This document shows, piece by piece, positions 15,637 through 23,705 of a stretch of 34,119 nt of DNA. The translations under genes and the position numbers were made by a program. Source of the stretch: an uncultured Selenomonadaceae bacterium (GTDB lineage Bacteria; Bacillota; Negativicutes; Selenomonadales; Selenomonadaceae); the NCBI GenBank assembly GCA_910579115.1, contig CAJTSO010000018.1, positions 1-34,119 on the forward strand, given 5' to 3'. The notes beneath the pieces were generated by a model that was not told the origin of the DNA, did not search any database, and saw only the letters and a list, made by a program, of their open reading frames with translations. Within the stretch, counting starts at the first letter, position 1; each line of letters begins with the position of its first letter.

Positions 15637-15665
15637 ATTCTATCCCTTTTTTGCTTCCGGCGCAA
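15637..15665 (-). promoter_or_regulatory. Possible promoter for scfA
   Basis: On the minus strand TTGCGC (15660-15665) and TAGAAT (15637-15642) are spaced by 17 bases. It overlaps the last codons of the upstream secreted-protein gene and would give a leader of about 45 bases before scfA. The match to consensus is moderate. Confidence 0.4.
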
Positions 15666-17226
15666 GGGGTTCCATTCCTTCCGGCACTAAAATTATCCGC
15701 ACGGGAAGATTGGAAGCCGGTGGGGGAGACATTTCCAGCCGCAGCTCATGCCGGGGCTGAAAAGAACCCAGAAGCGTTACTTCATCCTGGGGAGAAATCA
15801 TGCATTTGCCGGTCTTATCGCCATAAGATTCCGCCAAAAGCCCGGCTGTCCCAAAATCCCAGCCGGACCATTCGGGAGTTTCAATCAACCGGGGACTGCC
15901 AACGCTTTCATCGGCTTCCACATTGACAGCTCCGGCATAGACACCGCCCCGGGGAGCCAAGTACACCCTGAAGCCTCCCCTCGCGCAGGGAATGGTTATG
16001 TTGTAAACGATGCCATAGTTTCCTTCATTGGTCATAATCGTCCCATCGGCCGAATCGATTCCGCTGTGGAATTTATCCGCGCTCCCGTCGCCGACAGTGA
16101 AATACACTATCCCATCCCGCCGGGGACGGTATTGCTTTTTCCCGGTCAGAAGCCGGTTCATGCCGGTATAGCTGCCCCTCATGGTATCAGTCCTGCCAAC
16201 GGCCTTTACAAGGGGCGCCTCCTCTATATACTCCAGCGGACTGTCATCCGCTTCATGGACGAGCACCGTGGCCGTGACAGGACGGCTGACGGTAAAATCC
16301 ACACAGCTGCAGGCCAGATCCTTCGGCTTTATCAGCTGCTCCTCCTGCTCCCGGCAAAGGATTCGCCGCTCGCCGGGAGCAAGAATAAAGCCCTCGGTGG
16401 ACTGACGGCCAAAATATGACAGCTGGACTGCCTTGCCCACGGCCAGATAATCAGGAGACGGTTCGGCCAGCCCCAGCCTGGTTACATTGACGATGGCGTC
16501 AGCCTCCCCTCGGTTTTCCAGCACTATGGCGATCCGCAGATCTTTTCTGGTCCCGTTCACGTGGTAGTAGAGGACTCTGGCGTCACCCTTTACCTGCTCG
16601 TTATAGTAAATACCGGTTTTCTTAACATATTCCGGATTATCCGACAGCAGAAGTGTGCCGCCCACATCCTGGGTTTTCATGGGCCACGGGATCATTTCCC
16701 GGAGTTCGGCTGCCGTCCCGTTTTTCTTTTCCGGCAGCCTCTTTAGGATTCCGTTTGAAGTCCCCGGCGTCTTTTCCGCTTCCTCAGCGGCCCTGGCCAG
16801 CATCACAGCCAAGGAGCTCTCCGTTTCTTTCTTTTCCTTTTCCTGGTTCTTTCCTGTTTTCTCTTTTTCCCGGTTGGCTTCGACAGGCTCTAATTCCTCA
16901 ACCTTTTCCGGCTCCGGCTGATCCTTCTCCTCCCAAAGCTCCTCCCGATCGGAAAGTCCATCAGCCTCGGGGATATTTTCCTTCGGCAGAGCCCCGCTGG
17001 CCTCGCCAACCTCTCTGTATTCTTCAACAAGTGACCCCCTCCCTGCGGGAGGGAGCCGCCTAAATTCCCCGCTGCCCCGTTGACGAGGCCTCTCATGAAC
17101 AATGGTAAGGGCTGATGCCGGTGACAGATACCTCCCCGGAACAGCAGGGCAGAACTCCAGCAGCAGAATCGCTGACAAAACGGCCGCTATTTTGTTTTTT
17201 CCTTTTCCTAAACAGTCTTTGCTCAT
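15640..17226 (-). CDS. Secreted protein of unknown function, coupled to a polysaccharide deacetylase
   Basis: A 528-residue protein I do not recognise with certainty. Residues 10-35 form a signal peptide or membrane anchor (KNKIAAVLSAILLLEF). Residues about 75-170 are a very charged Glu/Lys/Pro-rich linker, likely disordered or helical. From about 195 to the end lies a compact, beta-rich domain with recognisable segments such as LYYHVNGTRKDLRIAIVLEN, LAPGERRILC, YFTVGDGSADKFHSG and YNITIPCARGGFRVYLAPRGG. No enzyme active-site motif is evident. I have an uncertain memory of similar proteins in anaerobes labelled after copper amine oxidase N-terminal repeats. The ATG overlaps the deacetylase stop by one base (TAATG), so the two are translated together, pointing to a cell-envelope role. 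Confidence 0.75.
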   Translation of the reverse strand: MSKDCLGKGKNKIAAVLSAILLLEFCPAVPGRYLSPASALTIVHERPRQRGSGEFRRLPPAGRGSLVEEYREVGEASGALPKENIPEADGLSDREELWEEKDQPEPEKVEELEPVEANREKEKTGKNQEKEKKETESSLAVMLARAAEEAEKTPGTSNGILKRLPEKKNGTAAELREMIPWPMKTQDVGGTLLLSDNPEYVKKTGIYYNEQVKGDARVLYYHVNGTRKDLRIAIVLENRGEADAIVNVTRLGLAEPSPDYLAVGKAVQLSYFGRQSTEGFILAPGERRILCREQEEQLIKPKDLACSCVDFTVSRPVTATVLVHEADDSPLEYIEEAPLVKAVGRTDTMRGSYTGMNRLLTGKKQYRPRRDGIVYFTVGDGSADKFHSGIDSADGTIMTNEGNYGIVYNITIPCARGGFRVYLAPRGGVYAGAVNVEADESVGSPRLIETPEWSGWDFGTAGLLAESYGDKTGKCMISPQDEVTLLGSFQPRHELRLEMSPPPASNLPVRIILVPEGMEPLAPEAKKG

Positions 17227-18059
17227 TATCGTTCCTCACCAACGTCCAAGCCAAAAATGTGGAGCAGCTTTGCCCTTGCCAGACGCATTCTCAAACCGGC
17301 CGTCCCCGGCAGGTACCGGCTCGGTCTCGTAATGTTTATTCTCCTTAAATGATAGGGGCTGGTGGTTTTCGTATTGTAGCCCGGCTGGCCGGTAACCGCC
17401 GTGAGATAATTATTCTCCTTCAGGTATTCCACGATCCGTTCATCGTACTTTCCCTCCGGATAAGAGAAGGCCGTGACCCTTGTGTTGGCAAACCACCACA
17501 TAATAATGCGGGATAATTTTGCCTCATTAGAAGCGGCCAGATCTTCCAGCTCCGTAACCGGAATATGGTTTGCCGTATGGCTGCCCAGCTCAAAGCCCCG
17601 GCGCTTCAGCCGTTTCAGTTCCTCCCAGTCAAGGTATCGCTGTGTATCGGCATAATTCGTCACCATGTAGATGGTGCCGCGCATACCGAAGGCTTCCATT
17701 ATTGGCCGCATATTGTCCAGCATATCCACATAGCCGTCGTCAAAGGTAATTATTACCGGCTTTTCCGGCAGCTGGAAGGCCCCGATCTGATAGCGGGCAA
17801 ACTCCTCGGTAGATATGGTGGTATATCCCTGCTCTGACAGATAGGCCAAATGGGCCGCAAAATCATCAGTGGTAATCGTCCACTGATCATCGTCCCGATC
17901 GTTTACCTTGTGGTACTCCAGTATCGGTACCCCCTCCGGGGTATACTGCTCCAGCGCAAAGAACGATGCCACGCCCAAAGCCAGGAGCACTGCCCCCCGC
18001 AAAAGCCACTTCGCTGGACGGCTCCTGTCCGCCGCTGTCCGCCTGCATTCTGTTGACAA
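17226..18059 (-). CDS. Membrane-anchored polysaccharide deacetylase (NodB/CE4 family)
   Basis: A 277-residue protein with one N-terminal membrane helix (LLRGAVLLALGVASFFAL) that anchors a NodB-homology domain outside the membrane. Motifs of carbohydrate esterase family 4 are complete: VPILEYHKV, the metal and base aspartates in ITFDDGYVDM, the histidine pair in LGSHTANH, YPEGKYDER, and the late LRRINITR. It would remove acetyl groups from N-acetylglucosamine in peptidoglycan or another surface polymer. I use a TTG start (18057-18059) because GGAGAAGGGAA precedes it; the start is less sure than the family. It follows whiA by 18 bp and overlaps the next gene by one base. Confidence 0.88.
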   Translation of the reverse strand: MSTECRRTAADRSRPAKWLLRGAVLLALGVASFFALEQYTPEGVPILEYHKVNDRDDDQWTITTDDFAAHLAYLSEQGYTTISTEEFARYQIGAFQLPEKPVIITFDDGYVDMLDNMRPIMEAFGMRGTIYMVTNYADTQRYLDWEELKRLKRRGFELGSHTANHIPVTELEDLAASNEAKLSRIIMWWFANTRVTAFSYPEGKYDERIVEYLKENNYLTAVTGQPGYNTKTTSPYHLRRINITRPSRYLPGTAGLRMRLARAKLLHIFGLDVGEER

Positions 18060-18077
18060 TTCCCTTCTCCTGCTTCC

Positions 18078-18992
18078 TTAGAGATCATTTGCCAGCTCCA
18101 TGATTTTCCGCAGCCGGTGATTAACTCCGCTGCGGCTAAGCCCCATTATCCTTGCCAAATCGGAAAGGGCCGCATCTGGATGAGTAAGTCTGGCGGTCAG
18201 GGTTTCCCGCAATTTTTTCGGCAGGGCTCCCCGCTGCTTTTCCGTCAGACGCCGGATGGCATTAAGCTGACGAGCCGCCGCATCGGCGGTCTTCTGAAGG
18301 TTGGCGGTCTCGCAGTTCACCAGCCTGTTCACCTGATTGCGGACCTCTTTGACATTTCGGGACACTTCCAGCTTTTCTCCCGCCTGCTCCGCCCCTGCCA
18401 TATTGAGGAAATCCACTATGGCGTCAGCTTCCTTCATGTATACGATGTAGAATTCTTTTCTGTCGGTAAGCCGGGCGGGGAGGGTCAGCTTTTGGGCCAG
18501 ATTCAGCAGGAAAGCCGCGTATTGGTAGTTTGTGCTGACAAATTCCAGATGGTACCCAGCCCCGGGCCGGTTGACGCTTCCCGCCGAGAGAAAGGCTCCC
18601 TTGAGATAAGCCACCTCGCAGCAGCTCCGCCGCAGGAACCCACGGCCGGGAACCGGGGTACTGGCAGGCATCAGCTGAAGCTCCTCTATCATTTTCTCCA
18701 CCGCCGGCTGGGGGGGGATACGCACCTCATACCGGGTATTTTTCTTTAGCCGCCGGGCCCGGCTCACGGTTATCTCCGTGGTAACGGCCCCCTCGTCCTT
18801 CAAAAGCCGGAGAACCCGCCGGGCTACGGCCGCGTTTTCCGTTGAAAAGCAGAGACCGGGGCCACTTCTGCCGCCAATGGTCATGGCGGCCCCCGTTTTC
18901 AGCAGGGCCGCCAGCTCAGCCCTGCGGCAGCAGCCGCTGTCCCCCTCGCTGCGGGCCAGCTCATTTTTTACCTCAGTGGCAAACGATATCAC
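18078..18992 (-). CDS. whiA: WhiA, DNA-binding regulator of the LAGLIDADG-like family
   Basis: A 304-residue WhiA. The N-terminal part (MISFATEVKNELAR, then CCRRAELAALL) begins a homing-endonuclease-like fold that has lost nuclease function in this family; the C-terminal helix-turn-helix is LSDLARIMGLSRSGVNHRLRKI. WhiA proteins affect cell division and chromosome segregation in Gram-positive bacteria. I use the GTG at 18990-18992, with GGGGTGAT five bases upstream and an N-terminus that matches the family; a GTG three codons further up lies inside that ribosome site. The order rapZ-yvcK-whiA is the classic conserved cluster of Bacillota and Actinobacteria. Confidence 0.95.
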   Translation of the reverse strand: MISFATEVKNELARSEGDSGCCRRAELAALLKTGAAMTIGGRSGPGLCFSTENAAVARRVLRLLKDEGAVTTEITVSRARRLKKNTRYEVRIPPQPAVEKMIEELQLMPASTPVPGRGFLRRSCCEVAYLKGAFLSAGSVNRPGAGYHLEFVSTNYQYAAFLLNLAQKLTLPARLTDRKEFYIVYMKEADAIVDFLNMAGAEQAGEKLEVSRNVKEVRNQVNRLVNCETANLQKTADAAARQLNAIRRLTEKQRGALPKKLRETLTARLTHPDAALSDLARIMGLSRSGVNHRLRKIMELANDL

Positions 18993-19011
18993 GGTAATCA
19001 CCCCGAACCAA

Positions 19012-20307
19012 TCAGATTGAATCCTCCAGCCGGCGAATCAGTTCCCTCAGGCACTTGGTAAGTTTTTTAGGATCATGGTGTACTCCATCGGCCCGGTTCA
19101 CAATATCCGCCTGAACGATACCCACCCCCAGGGCTTTCAGCTCCTCCTCATCTACGATAACCGGGTACTCGCCGTGAGCGGCATAGTAAGCAGCCTTTGC
19201 CCCGGCTACAGGCGCGGTGTTTACTATCACATAGTCGATTATCCCCTGCCCCCCGTGCTCAATGATAGCCCGCACATGCATGGAGGCAGTATAGCCGTCA
19301 GTTTCACCGGACTGAGTCATTACGTTACAGATATAAATCTTTATTGCCGGGGACTTTTTGATGGCCTCCGCCATCCCGTCAACCAAAAGGTTCGGCATTA
19401 TCGAGGTGTAGAGGGAGCCGGGCCCCAGAACCACCACCTCCGCCCGGTATATGGCGTCAATAGTGGCCGATACAGGCATTACCGGACTGGGGGAAAGCCT
19501 CACGCACTTTATCCGTTTTTTTGCCAGGGGAATTTGGGACTCCCCATAGACTACCGTCCCGTCTTCCATTATTGCATCCAGCCTTACGTGCTGGATGGAG
19601 GCAGGCAGAACTCTGCCCTTTACCGCCAGTACCTTAGAGGATGTGTCCAGGGCCGATACCATATCCCCGGTAACCCCGTTCATAGCCGCCAGGAAAAGAT
19701 TGCCAAAGCTGTGGCCCGCCAGCTCCTTTGTCCCCCCGAACCGGTACTGAAAGAGCCGCTCCATCAGAGGCTCCGTATCCGCCAGGGCAACGAGACAGTT
19801 CCTTAAATCACCCGGCGGAATAATGCCCAGCTCCTCCCGGAGCCGGCCGGAGGACCCACCATCGTCCGCTACGGTAACGATGGCCGTCACGTGATCCGTC
19901 ATGGTTTTCAGCCCTCGAAGCAGCATGGACAGACCGTGCCCACCGCCAATGGCCGTAATTATAGGGCCATTTTTCAACCGCCGTTTTTCGTAGACAAGGT
20001 CCACCAAGTCCGCCGAATTTTCCGGCAGTATAAGGGTAATAACCGAGCGGATAACGAACCGGGTGGCCAGCAGCATGACCGCCACCCCCAGCAGGATAAT
20101 GACTGTTCCCACCATGGCGGTGGCGCCATAGTCGTAGCTTCCCCGCACCTGGTAAACAAAGCGGAAAATGCTTTCCTCTATCCGCTCGAGATATTTGTAG
20201 TTGAAGATCAGGGCCAGCCCCAGGCTCACCAGCATACCCCCGGCCATGAACAGGAGCAGCCAGCGCTTGAAATGCATCCCAGGGTACAGCCACTTTAATA
20301 AATGCAT
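19012..20307 (-). CDS. yvcK: YvcK/CofD-like gluconeogenesis factor with N-terminal membrane helices
   Basis: A 431-residue member of the YvcK (GNGF) family, which binds UDP-sugars and influences carbon flux, cell shape and wall synthesis. The N-terminal 105 residues hold two membrane helices (WLLLFMAGGMLVSLGLAL and VGTVIILLGVAVMLLATRF), absent from Bacillus subtilis YvcK. The conserved domain then begins with IGGGHGLSMLLRGLK, followed by VTVADDGGSSGRLREELG, GDLRNCLVAL, GPGSLYTSIMPNLLV and YICNVMTQSGET. The start MHLLKWLYPG has AGAAGGAT upstream. It lies 12 bp after rapZ and just before whiA. Confidence 0.95.
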   Translation of the reverse strand: MHLLKWLYPGMHFKRWLLLFMAGGMLVSLGLALIFNYKYLERIEESIFRFVYQVRGSYDYGATAMVGTVIILLGVAVMLLATRFVIRSVITLILPENSADLVDLVYEKRRLKNGPIITAIGGGHGLSMLLRGLKTMTDHVTAIVTVADDGGSSGRLREELGIIPPGDLRNCLVALADTEPLMERLFQYRFGGTKELAGHSFGNLFLAAMNGVTGDMVSALDTSSKVLAVKGRVLPASIQHVRLDAIMEDGTVVYGESQIPLAKKRIKCVRLSPSPVMPVSATIDAIYRAEVVVLGPGSLYTSIMPNLLVDGMAEAIKKSPAIKIYICNVMTQSGETDGYTASMHVRAIIEHGGQGIIDYVIVNTAPVAGAKAAYYAAHGEYPVIVDEEELKALGVGIVQADIVNRADGVHHDPKKLTKCLRELIRRLEDSI

Positions 20308-20319
20308 TGCAAATCCTTC

Positions 20320-21228
20320 TTACCCGTTTGTTTCTATATGCTCCTGCACTTTGTTTTTCTGCAGATCCCGGTGCTCCAGAGCCGCCGGGTAACCGGCCAA
20401 CCTCAGGTCTTCTGCCACATGATGGGCCACGAACACCGACCGGTGCATACCGCCGGTGCAACCAAGAGCGATCACCAGCTGGCTCTTGCCCTCCGCAATA
20501 TACTGGGGAACAAGAAAGCTCAGCAGATCGTCCAGCCTTTTCAGGAATTCCCGGGTAACAGGATGACTGCCGATAAACTCAGCCACCTCAGGCACGGTAC
20601 CGCTCTTGTATTTCAGCTCATCAATATAGAAGGGATTAGGCAGAAACCGCACGTCAAAGACAAGATCCGCATCGAGAGGTATTCCGAATTTGTACCCAAA
20701 GGACAGGACATTTATGCTGATGGTCTCACTGTCCGCCTCCCCAAAGAGCCGGACCAGCTTCTCCTTGAGGGCGGTTTGTCTCATTTCTGAAGTATCAATG
20801 GTATAGGTTGCCAGCTCAAGTGCCGGGGCCAGCCACTCCCGCTCCCTCTTCACTCCCTCGGATATACGGGAAAAGGGCGCCATGGGATGAATGCGGCGGG
20901 TCTCCTTATAGCGACGGATAATAGCCTCGTCAGTTGCCTGCATAAAGAGCAGCTCATAGGGGATCCCTTTTTCCTTCAGCTCCCTCAACACCTTCACGAA
21001 ATCGTTGAAGAGCGCTCCGCTTCTGGTATCCACCACGAGAACCAATTTCCTGCCCTGACTGCCGTCCCGGCACATCTCCGCAAAGCGGGAAATGAACAGC
21101 GGCGGAAAATTATCCACGACAAAATAGCCCATATCCTCAAGATACCGGCAGGCCGAAGTCTTTCCGCTGCCGGAAAGACCGGTTACAATAACGAGGCGGT
21201 TACTGCCTGCTCCGCTTTTTTCCACCAT
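20320..21228 (-). CDS. rapZ: RapZ/YvcJ nucleotide-binding RNase adapter protein
   Basis: A 302-residue RapZ (YvcJ) P-loop protein. The Walker A motif is TGLSGSGKTSA (about residues 17-27), followed by DMGYFVVDNFPP, then VDTRSGALF, SFGYKFGIPLDADLVFDVRFLPNPFY, and the C-terminal ALGCTGGMHRSVFVAHHVAE that is diagnostic. In Escherichia coli it delivers a small RNA controlling glucosamine-6-phosphate synthase to RNase E; in Bacillota the role is less clear but tied to GTP/ATP binding and competence. I use the ATG at 21226-21228, five bases after GGAGG, rather than the GTG two codons earlier. It follows the HAD phosphatase by 15 bp. Confidence 0.96.
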   Translation of the reverse strand: MVEKSGAGSNRLVIVTGLSGSGKTSACRYLEDMGYFVVDNFPPLFISRFAEMCRDGSQGRKLVLVVDTRSGALFNDFVKVLRELKEKGIPYELLFMQATDEAIIRRYKETRRIHPMAPFSRISEGVKREREWLAPALELATYTIDTSEMRQTALKEKLVRLFGEADSETISINVLSFGYKFGIPLDADLVFDVRFLPNPFYIDELKYKSGTVPEVAEFIGSHPVTREFLKRLDDLLSFLVPQYIAEGKSQLVIALGCTGGMHRSVFVAHHVAEDLRLAGYPAALEHRDLQKNKVQEHIETNG

Positions 21229-21243
21229 GAACACCTCCGCCGC

Positions 21244-22062
21244 TTACAACACAAACTTTTCCAGGGCCTGAGCAAAGCCATTCTCTCCCACCGGGGCCGT
21301 AACGTAATCCGCCGCCGCCTTTACCGGATCGGCAGCATCTCCCATGGCCACGGAAATTCCCGCCACCTCCAGCATGGAGATATCATTTTCGGAATCACCA
21401 AGGCACATGACCTCCGATAAATCGCAGCCGTAAAGCTTCGCCAGCCGCCTCACCGCGTTGCCCTTGCTGACCTCCGGCAGCATTATATCAATGTATCGCT
21501 CCGCCGACTGCACAGCCACGATCCGTCCGGCAAAGTCCCGGTTCAGGTCAGCGATGATTCCCCGGGTAAGCCGGCCTTCCTCAGAAATTATCAACAGCTT
21601 CGGTATCGTCCCGGTAGCCGCCAGCTCCTTCAGCCCCTTCTCTCCGGAGGCAACTCCCGGCAGTCTGGTGGACCGCTGATATATCCGGGCCTTTTCTTCC
21701 TCCGCCACAAAGTGAAACTCATCCTGGTAGTAAAGCTGAATATAAAGGCCCCGCCGGAAAGCATACTCCAGGATCTCCACCGCCAGCTCCCCCGGCAGGC
21801 AGCTGGAATAAACAACGTCCCCCTCAAGGCTCTTGATTAGCGCCCCGTTGTAGCTTATGACCGGAGTCGACTCTTTAAGTCCCAGCTGCCGGGCATAACG
21901 GGCCGCCGACTTGTACATTCTGCCAGTGGCCAGAGCAACGATAATGTTCTTGTCCACCGCCCTCCGAACCGCCGCCCTGTTTTCCGGAGAAGGATCAAAT
22001 TTCAAATTCGCGCTGTCGATAAGGGTTCCATCTATGTCGCTGACAATAAGTTTTACAGCCAT
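21244..22062 (-). CDS. Cof-type HAD-IIB family phosphatase
   Basis: A 272-residue haloacid dehalogenase-superfamily hydrolase, probably a sugar phosphate or cofactor phosphatase. Motif I is VSDIDGTLIDS (nucleophile and acid aspartates near residues 8 and 10), motif II is ALATGRMY, motif III is the lysine in VSKGNAVRRL, and motif IV is CLGDSENDISML. The cap inserted between motifs II and III is of the IIB type. I start at the ATG at 22060-22062 with AAGGAGATTGAA upstream; the longer frame would add 11 codons made of the leader. It is the first gene of the rapZ-yvcK-whiA operon and has a good promoter upstream. Confidence 0.93.
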   Translation of the reverse strand: MAVKLIVSDIDGTLIDSANLKFDPSPENRAAVRRAVDKNIIVALATGRMYKSAARYARQLGLKESTPVISYNGALIKSLEGDVVYSSCLPGELAVEILEYAFRRGLYIQLYYQDEFHFVAEEEKARIYQRSTRLPGVASGEKGLKELAATGTIPKLLIISEEGRLTRGIIADLNRDFAGRIVAVQSAERYIDIMLPEVSKGNAVRRLAKLYGCDLSEVMCLGDSENDISMLEVAGISVAMGDAADPVKAAADYVTAPVGENGFAQALEKFVL

Positions 22063-22129
22063 TTCAATCTCCTTGTCTCCAGGAAATATCTTCAAAGGTT
22101 TGCGGTAATGCCAATATTCTTACCGTTTC

Positions 22130-22158
22130 ATTATAGCAAACTCCCCATCTTTTTTGAA
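22130..22158 (-). promoter_or_regulatory. Promoter of the HAD-rapZ-yvcK-whiA operon
   Basis: On the minus strand TTCAAA (22153-22158) and a consensus TATAAT (22130-22135) are separated by 17 bases, and TGC before the -10 makes it an extended -10. It lies between the purC terminator and the HAD phosphatase gene, about 70 bases ahead of the start codon. Confidence 0.75.
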
Positions 22159-22170
22159 CAGGAAGGACGC

Positions 22171-22213
22171 AAAAAACACAGCCGGGCCTCTCGACGATGC
22201 TCGGCTGTGTTTT
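22171..22213 (-). terminator. Terminator after purC
   Basis: AAAACACAGCCG and CGGCTGTGTTTT arms pair over about 12 bp (22173-22184 with 22202-22213), and the minus strand ends in a run of six T. It lies 21 bases past the purC stop. Confidence 0.9.
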
Positions 22214-22234
22214 ATCGTACCTGTCCGGCGCCAA

Positions 22235-23110
22235 TCAGGCTTCAAACTTCCCGCCCGTGAGAAGCTCATAGGCTTCGTGATACTTCTCGATGGTCTTGTC
22301 AATGATCTCATCAGGCAGGCAGTAATCGCTGGCGGGATTTTCCGTGAGCCAGTCCCTGACGAACTGCTTGTCGTAGGAGGGCTGGGACTTTCCTGCTTCA
22401 TATCCCTTCAGGGGCCAGAAGCGGGAGCAGTCCGGCGTAATCATTTCATCCCCCAGAACGATATTGCCCTTCTCATCCAAACCGAACTCAAACTTGGTAT
22501 CGGCGATGATAATCCCCCGGGTCAGGGCATAATCAGCACACTTCTTATAGATGGCCAAGGTGTACTTCTTCAGCTTTTCCGCGTACTCCCGGCCATGGCC
22601 TGGATACAGCCTCTCCATCAGATTGGCTCCCTGCTCCACGGAGATATTTTCGTCGTGGTCGCCGATCTCCGCCTTGGTGGAGGGGGTAAAGATCGGCTCC
22701 GGAAGCTTCTGGGATTCCTTCAGACCCTCCGGAAGCTTTATGCCGCAGATCTCGCCGGTCTTCCGGTAGCTTTCCCAGCCGCTGCCGGTAATGTAGCCCC
22801 GGACGATGCACTCCATGGGCAGCATGGTGAGCTTTTTGCATTTCATGCTGTTGCCGATAAACTCCGGCTGGCGGAAAAATTCCGGCATATCGTTGTTGTC
22901 GACGGAGATCAGGTGGTTGGGAACAATGTCTTTTGTGAAGTCAAACCAGAACCTGGATAGCTGAGTCAGGACAGCGCCCTTGGTTCTGATTTTATTCTTG
23001 AGAATATGGTCAAACGCAGAAATGCGGTCGGTGGCTACCATGACGATTGAATCCCCGATATCATACATCTCGCGAACTTTACCGGATTTGAAAGCTTTAT
23101 ACTCCTGCAT
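22235..23110 (-). CDS. purC: Phosphoribosylaminoimidazole-succinocarboxamide synthase (SAICAR synthetase)
   Basis: A 291-residue PurC, which joins CAIR and aspartate with ATP in the purine pathway. Family motifs are SGKVREMYD (9-17), ATDRISAFDHIL, ECIVRGYITGSGWESY, and the late LGDEMITPDCSRFW followed by YDKQFVRDWL. The longer C-terminal form resembles the eukaryote-like, approximately 290-residue PurC class rather than the short 240-residue Bacillus form. The ATG at 23108-23110 follows AGGAGGCAAATTTC. No other pur gene is near: it lies alone between the terminator of the ribosomal protein operon and its own terminator. Confidence 0.96.
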   Translation of the reverse strand: MQEYKAFKSGKVREMYDIGDSIVMVATDRISAFDHILKNKIRTKGAVLTQLSRFWFDFTKDIVPNHLISVDNNDMPEFFRQPEFIGNSMKCKKLTMLPMECIVRGYITGSGWESYRKTGEICGIKLPEGLKESQKLPEPIFTPSTKAEIGDHDENISVEQGANLMERLYPGHGREYAEKLKKYTLAIYKKCADYALTRGIIIADTKFEFGLDEKGNIVLGDEMITPDCSRFWPLKGYEAGKSQPSYDKQFVRDWLTENPASDYCLPDEIIDKTIEKYHEAYELLTGGKFEA

Positions 23111-23189
23111 GAAATTTGCCTCCTAAATTGAACTACACAGCATATCGACGAACAGTGACAGCATACCATAGAATAATTCCTTTCGCAAT

Positions 23190-23222
23190 AAAAAATCCCG
23201 GCGCATGAGTAATGCACCGGGA
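23190..23222 (-). terminator. Terminator closing the rpmG-rplL operon
   Basis: Arms TCCCGGCGCAT (23196-23206) and ATGCACCGGGA (23212-23222) pair over 11 bp with one mismatch, followed on the minus strand by a run of six T (23190-23195). It lies 48 bases after rplL and before purC. Confidence 0.88.
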
Positions 23223-23270
23223 AATCTTGCTGTGTTTTTTGGATCCTGGTAATCTGCCGGATAAATTAAA

Positions 23271-23642
23271 TTACTTAACCTCGACAGTAGCGCCAGCCTC
23301 TTCGAGCTTAGCCTTGATGGATTCAGCATCAGCCTTGGAGACCTTCTCCTTAACGGGAGCCGGAGCGCCGTCAACGAGAGCCTTGGCTTCCTTCAGACCG
23401 AGACCGGTAATCTCGCGAACGACCTTGATAACGCCAATCTTCTGAGCACCAGCGCTGGCCAGAACAACGTCGAATTCGGTCTTCTCTTCTTCAGCGGCAG
23501 CGCCGCCGGCAGCAGGAGCAGCCGCGACAGCAACCGGAGCAGCTGCGCTTACCCCAAACTTCTCTTCCATAGCCTTTACTAGCTCGGCCAGCTCAAGGAC
23601 AGTCATGCTTTCAACAGCAGAAATGAATTCTTCTTTAGTCAT
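23271..23642 (-). CDS. rplL: 50S ribosomal protein L7/L12
   Basis: A 123-residue L7/L12, the multicopy stalk protein that recruits translation factors. It has the N-terminal dimerisation helix (MTKEEFISAVESMTVLELAELVKAME), an alanine-rich hinge (AAAPVAVAAAPAAGGAA) and the C-terminal domain with EKTEFDVVL, IKVVREITGLGLKEAK and VDGAPAPVKE. I start at the ATG at 23640-23642, with GGAGGG eight bases upstream; the open frame extends five codons further. It follows rplJ by about 60 bp. Unusually, the next gene is purC rather than rpoB. Confidence 0.98.
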   Translation of the reverse strand: MTKEEFISAVESMTVLELAELVKAMEEKFGVSAAAPVAVAAAPAAGGAAAEEEKTEFDVVLASAGAQKIGVIKVVREITGLGLKEAKALVDGAPAPVKEKVSKADAESIKAKLEEAGATVEVK

Positions 23643-23705
23643 TATAAAACCCTCCATAAAATTTATTTTTCTTAATTAAGCTATGCGACAACCAGTCGCC
23701 TCATA

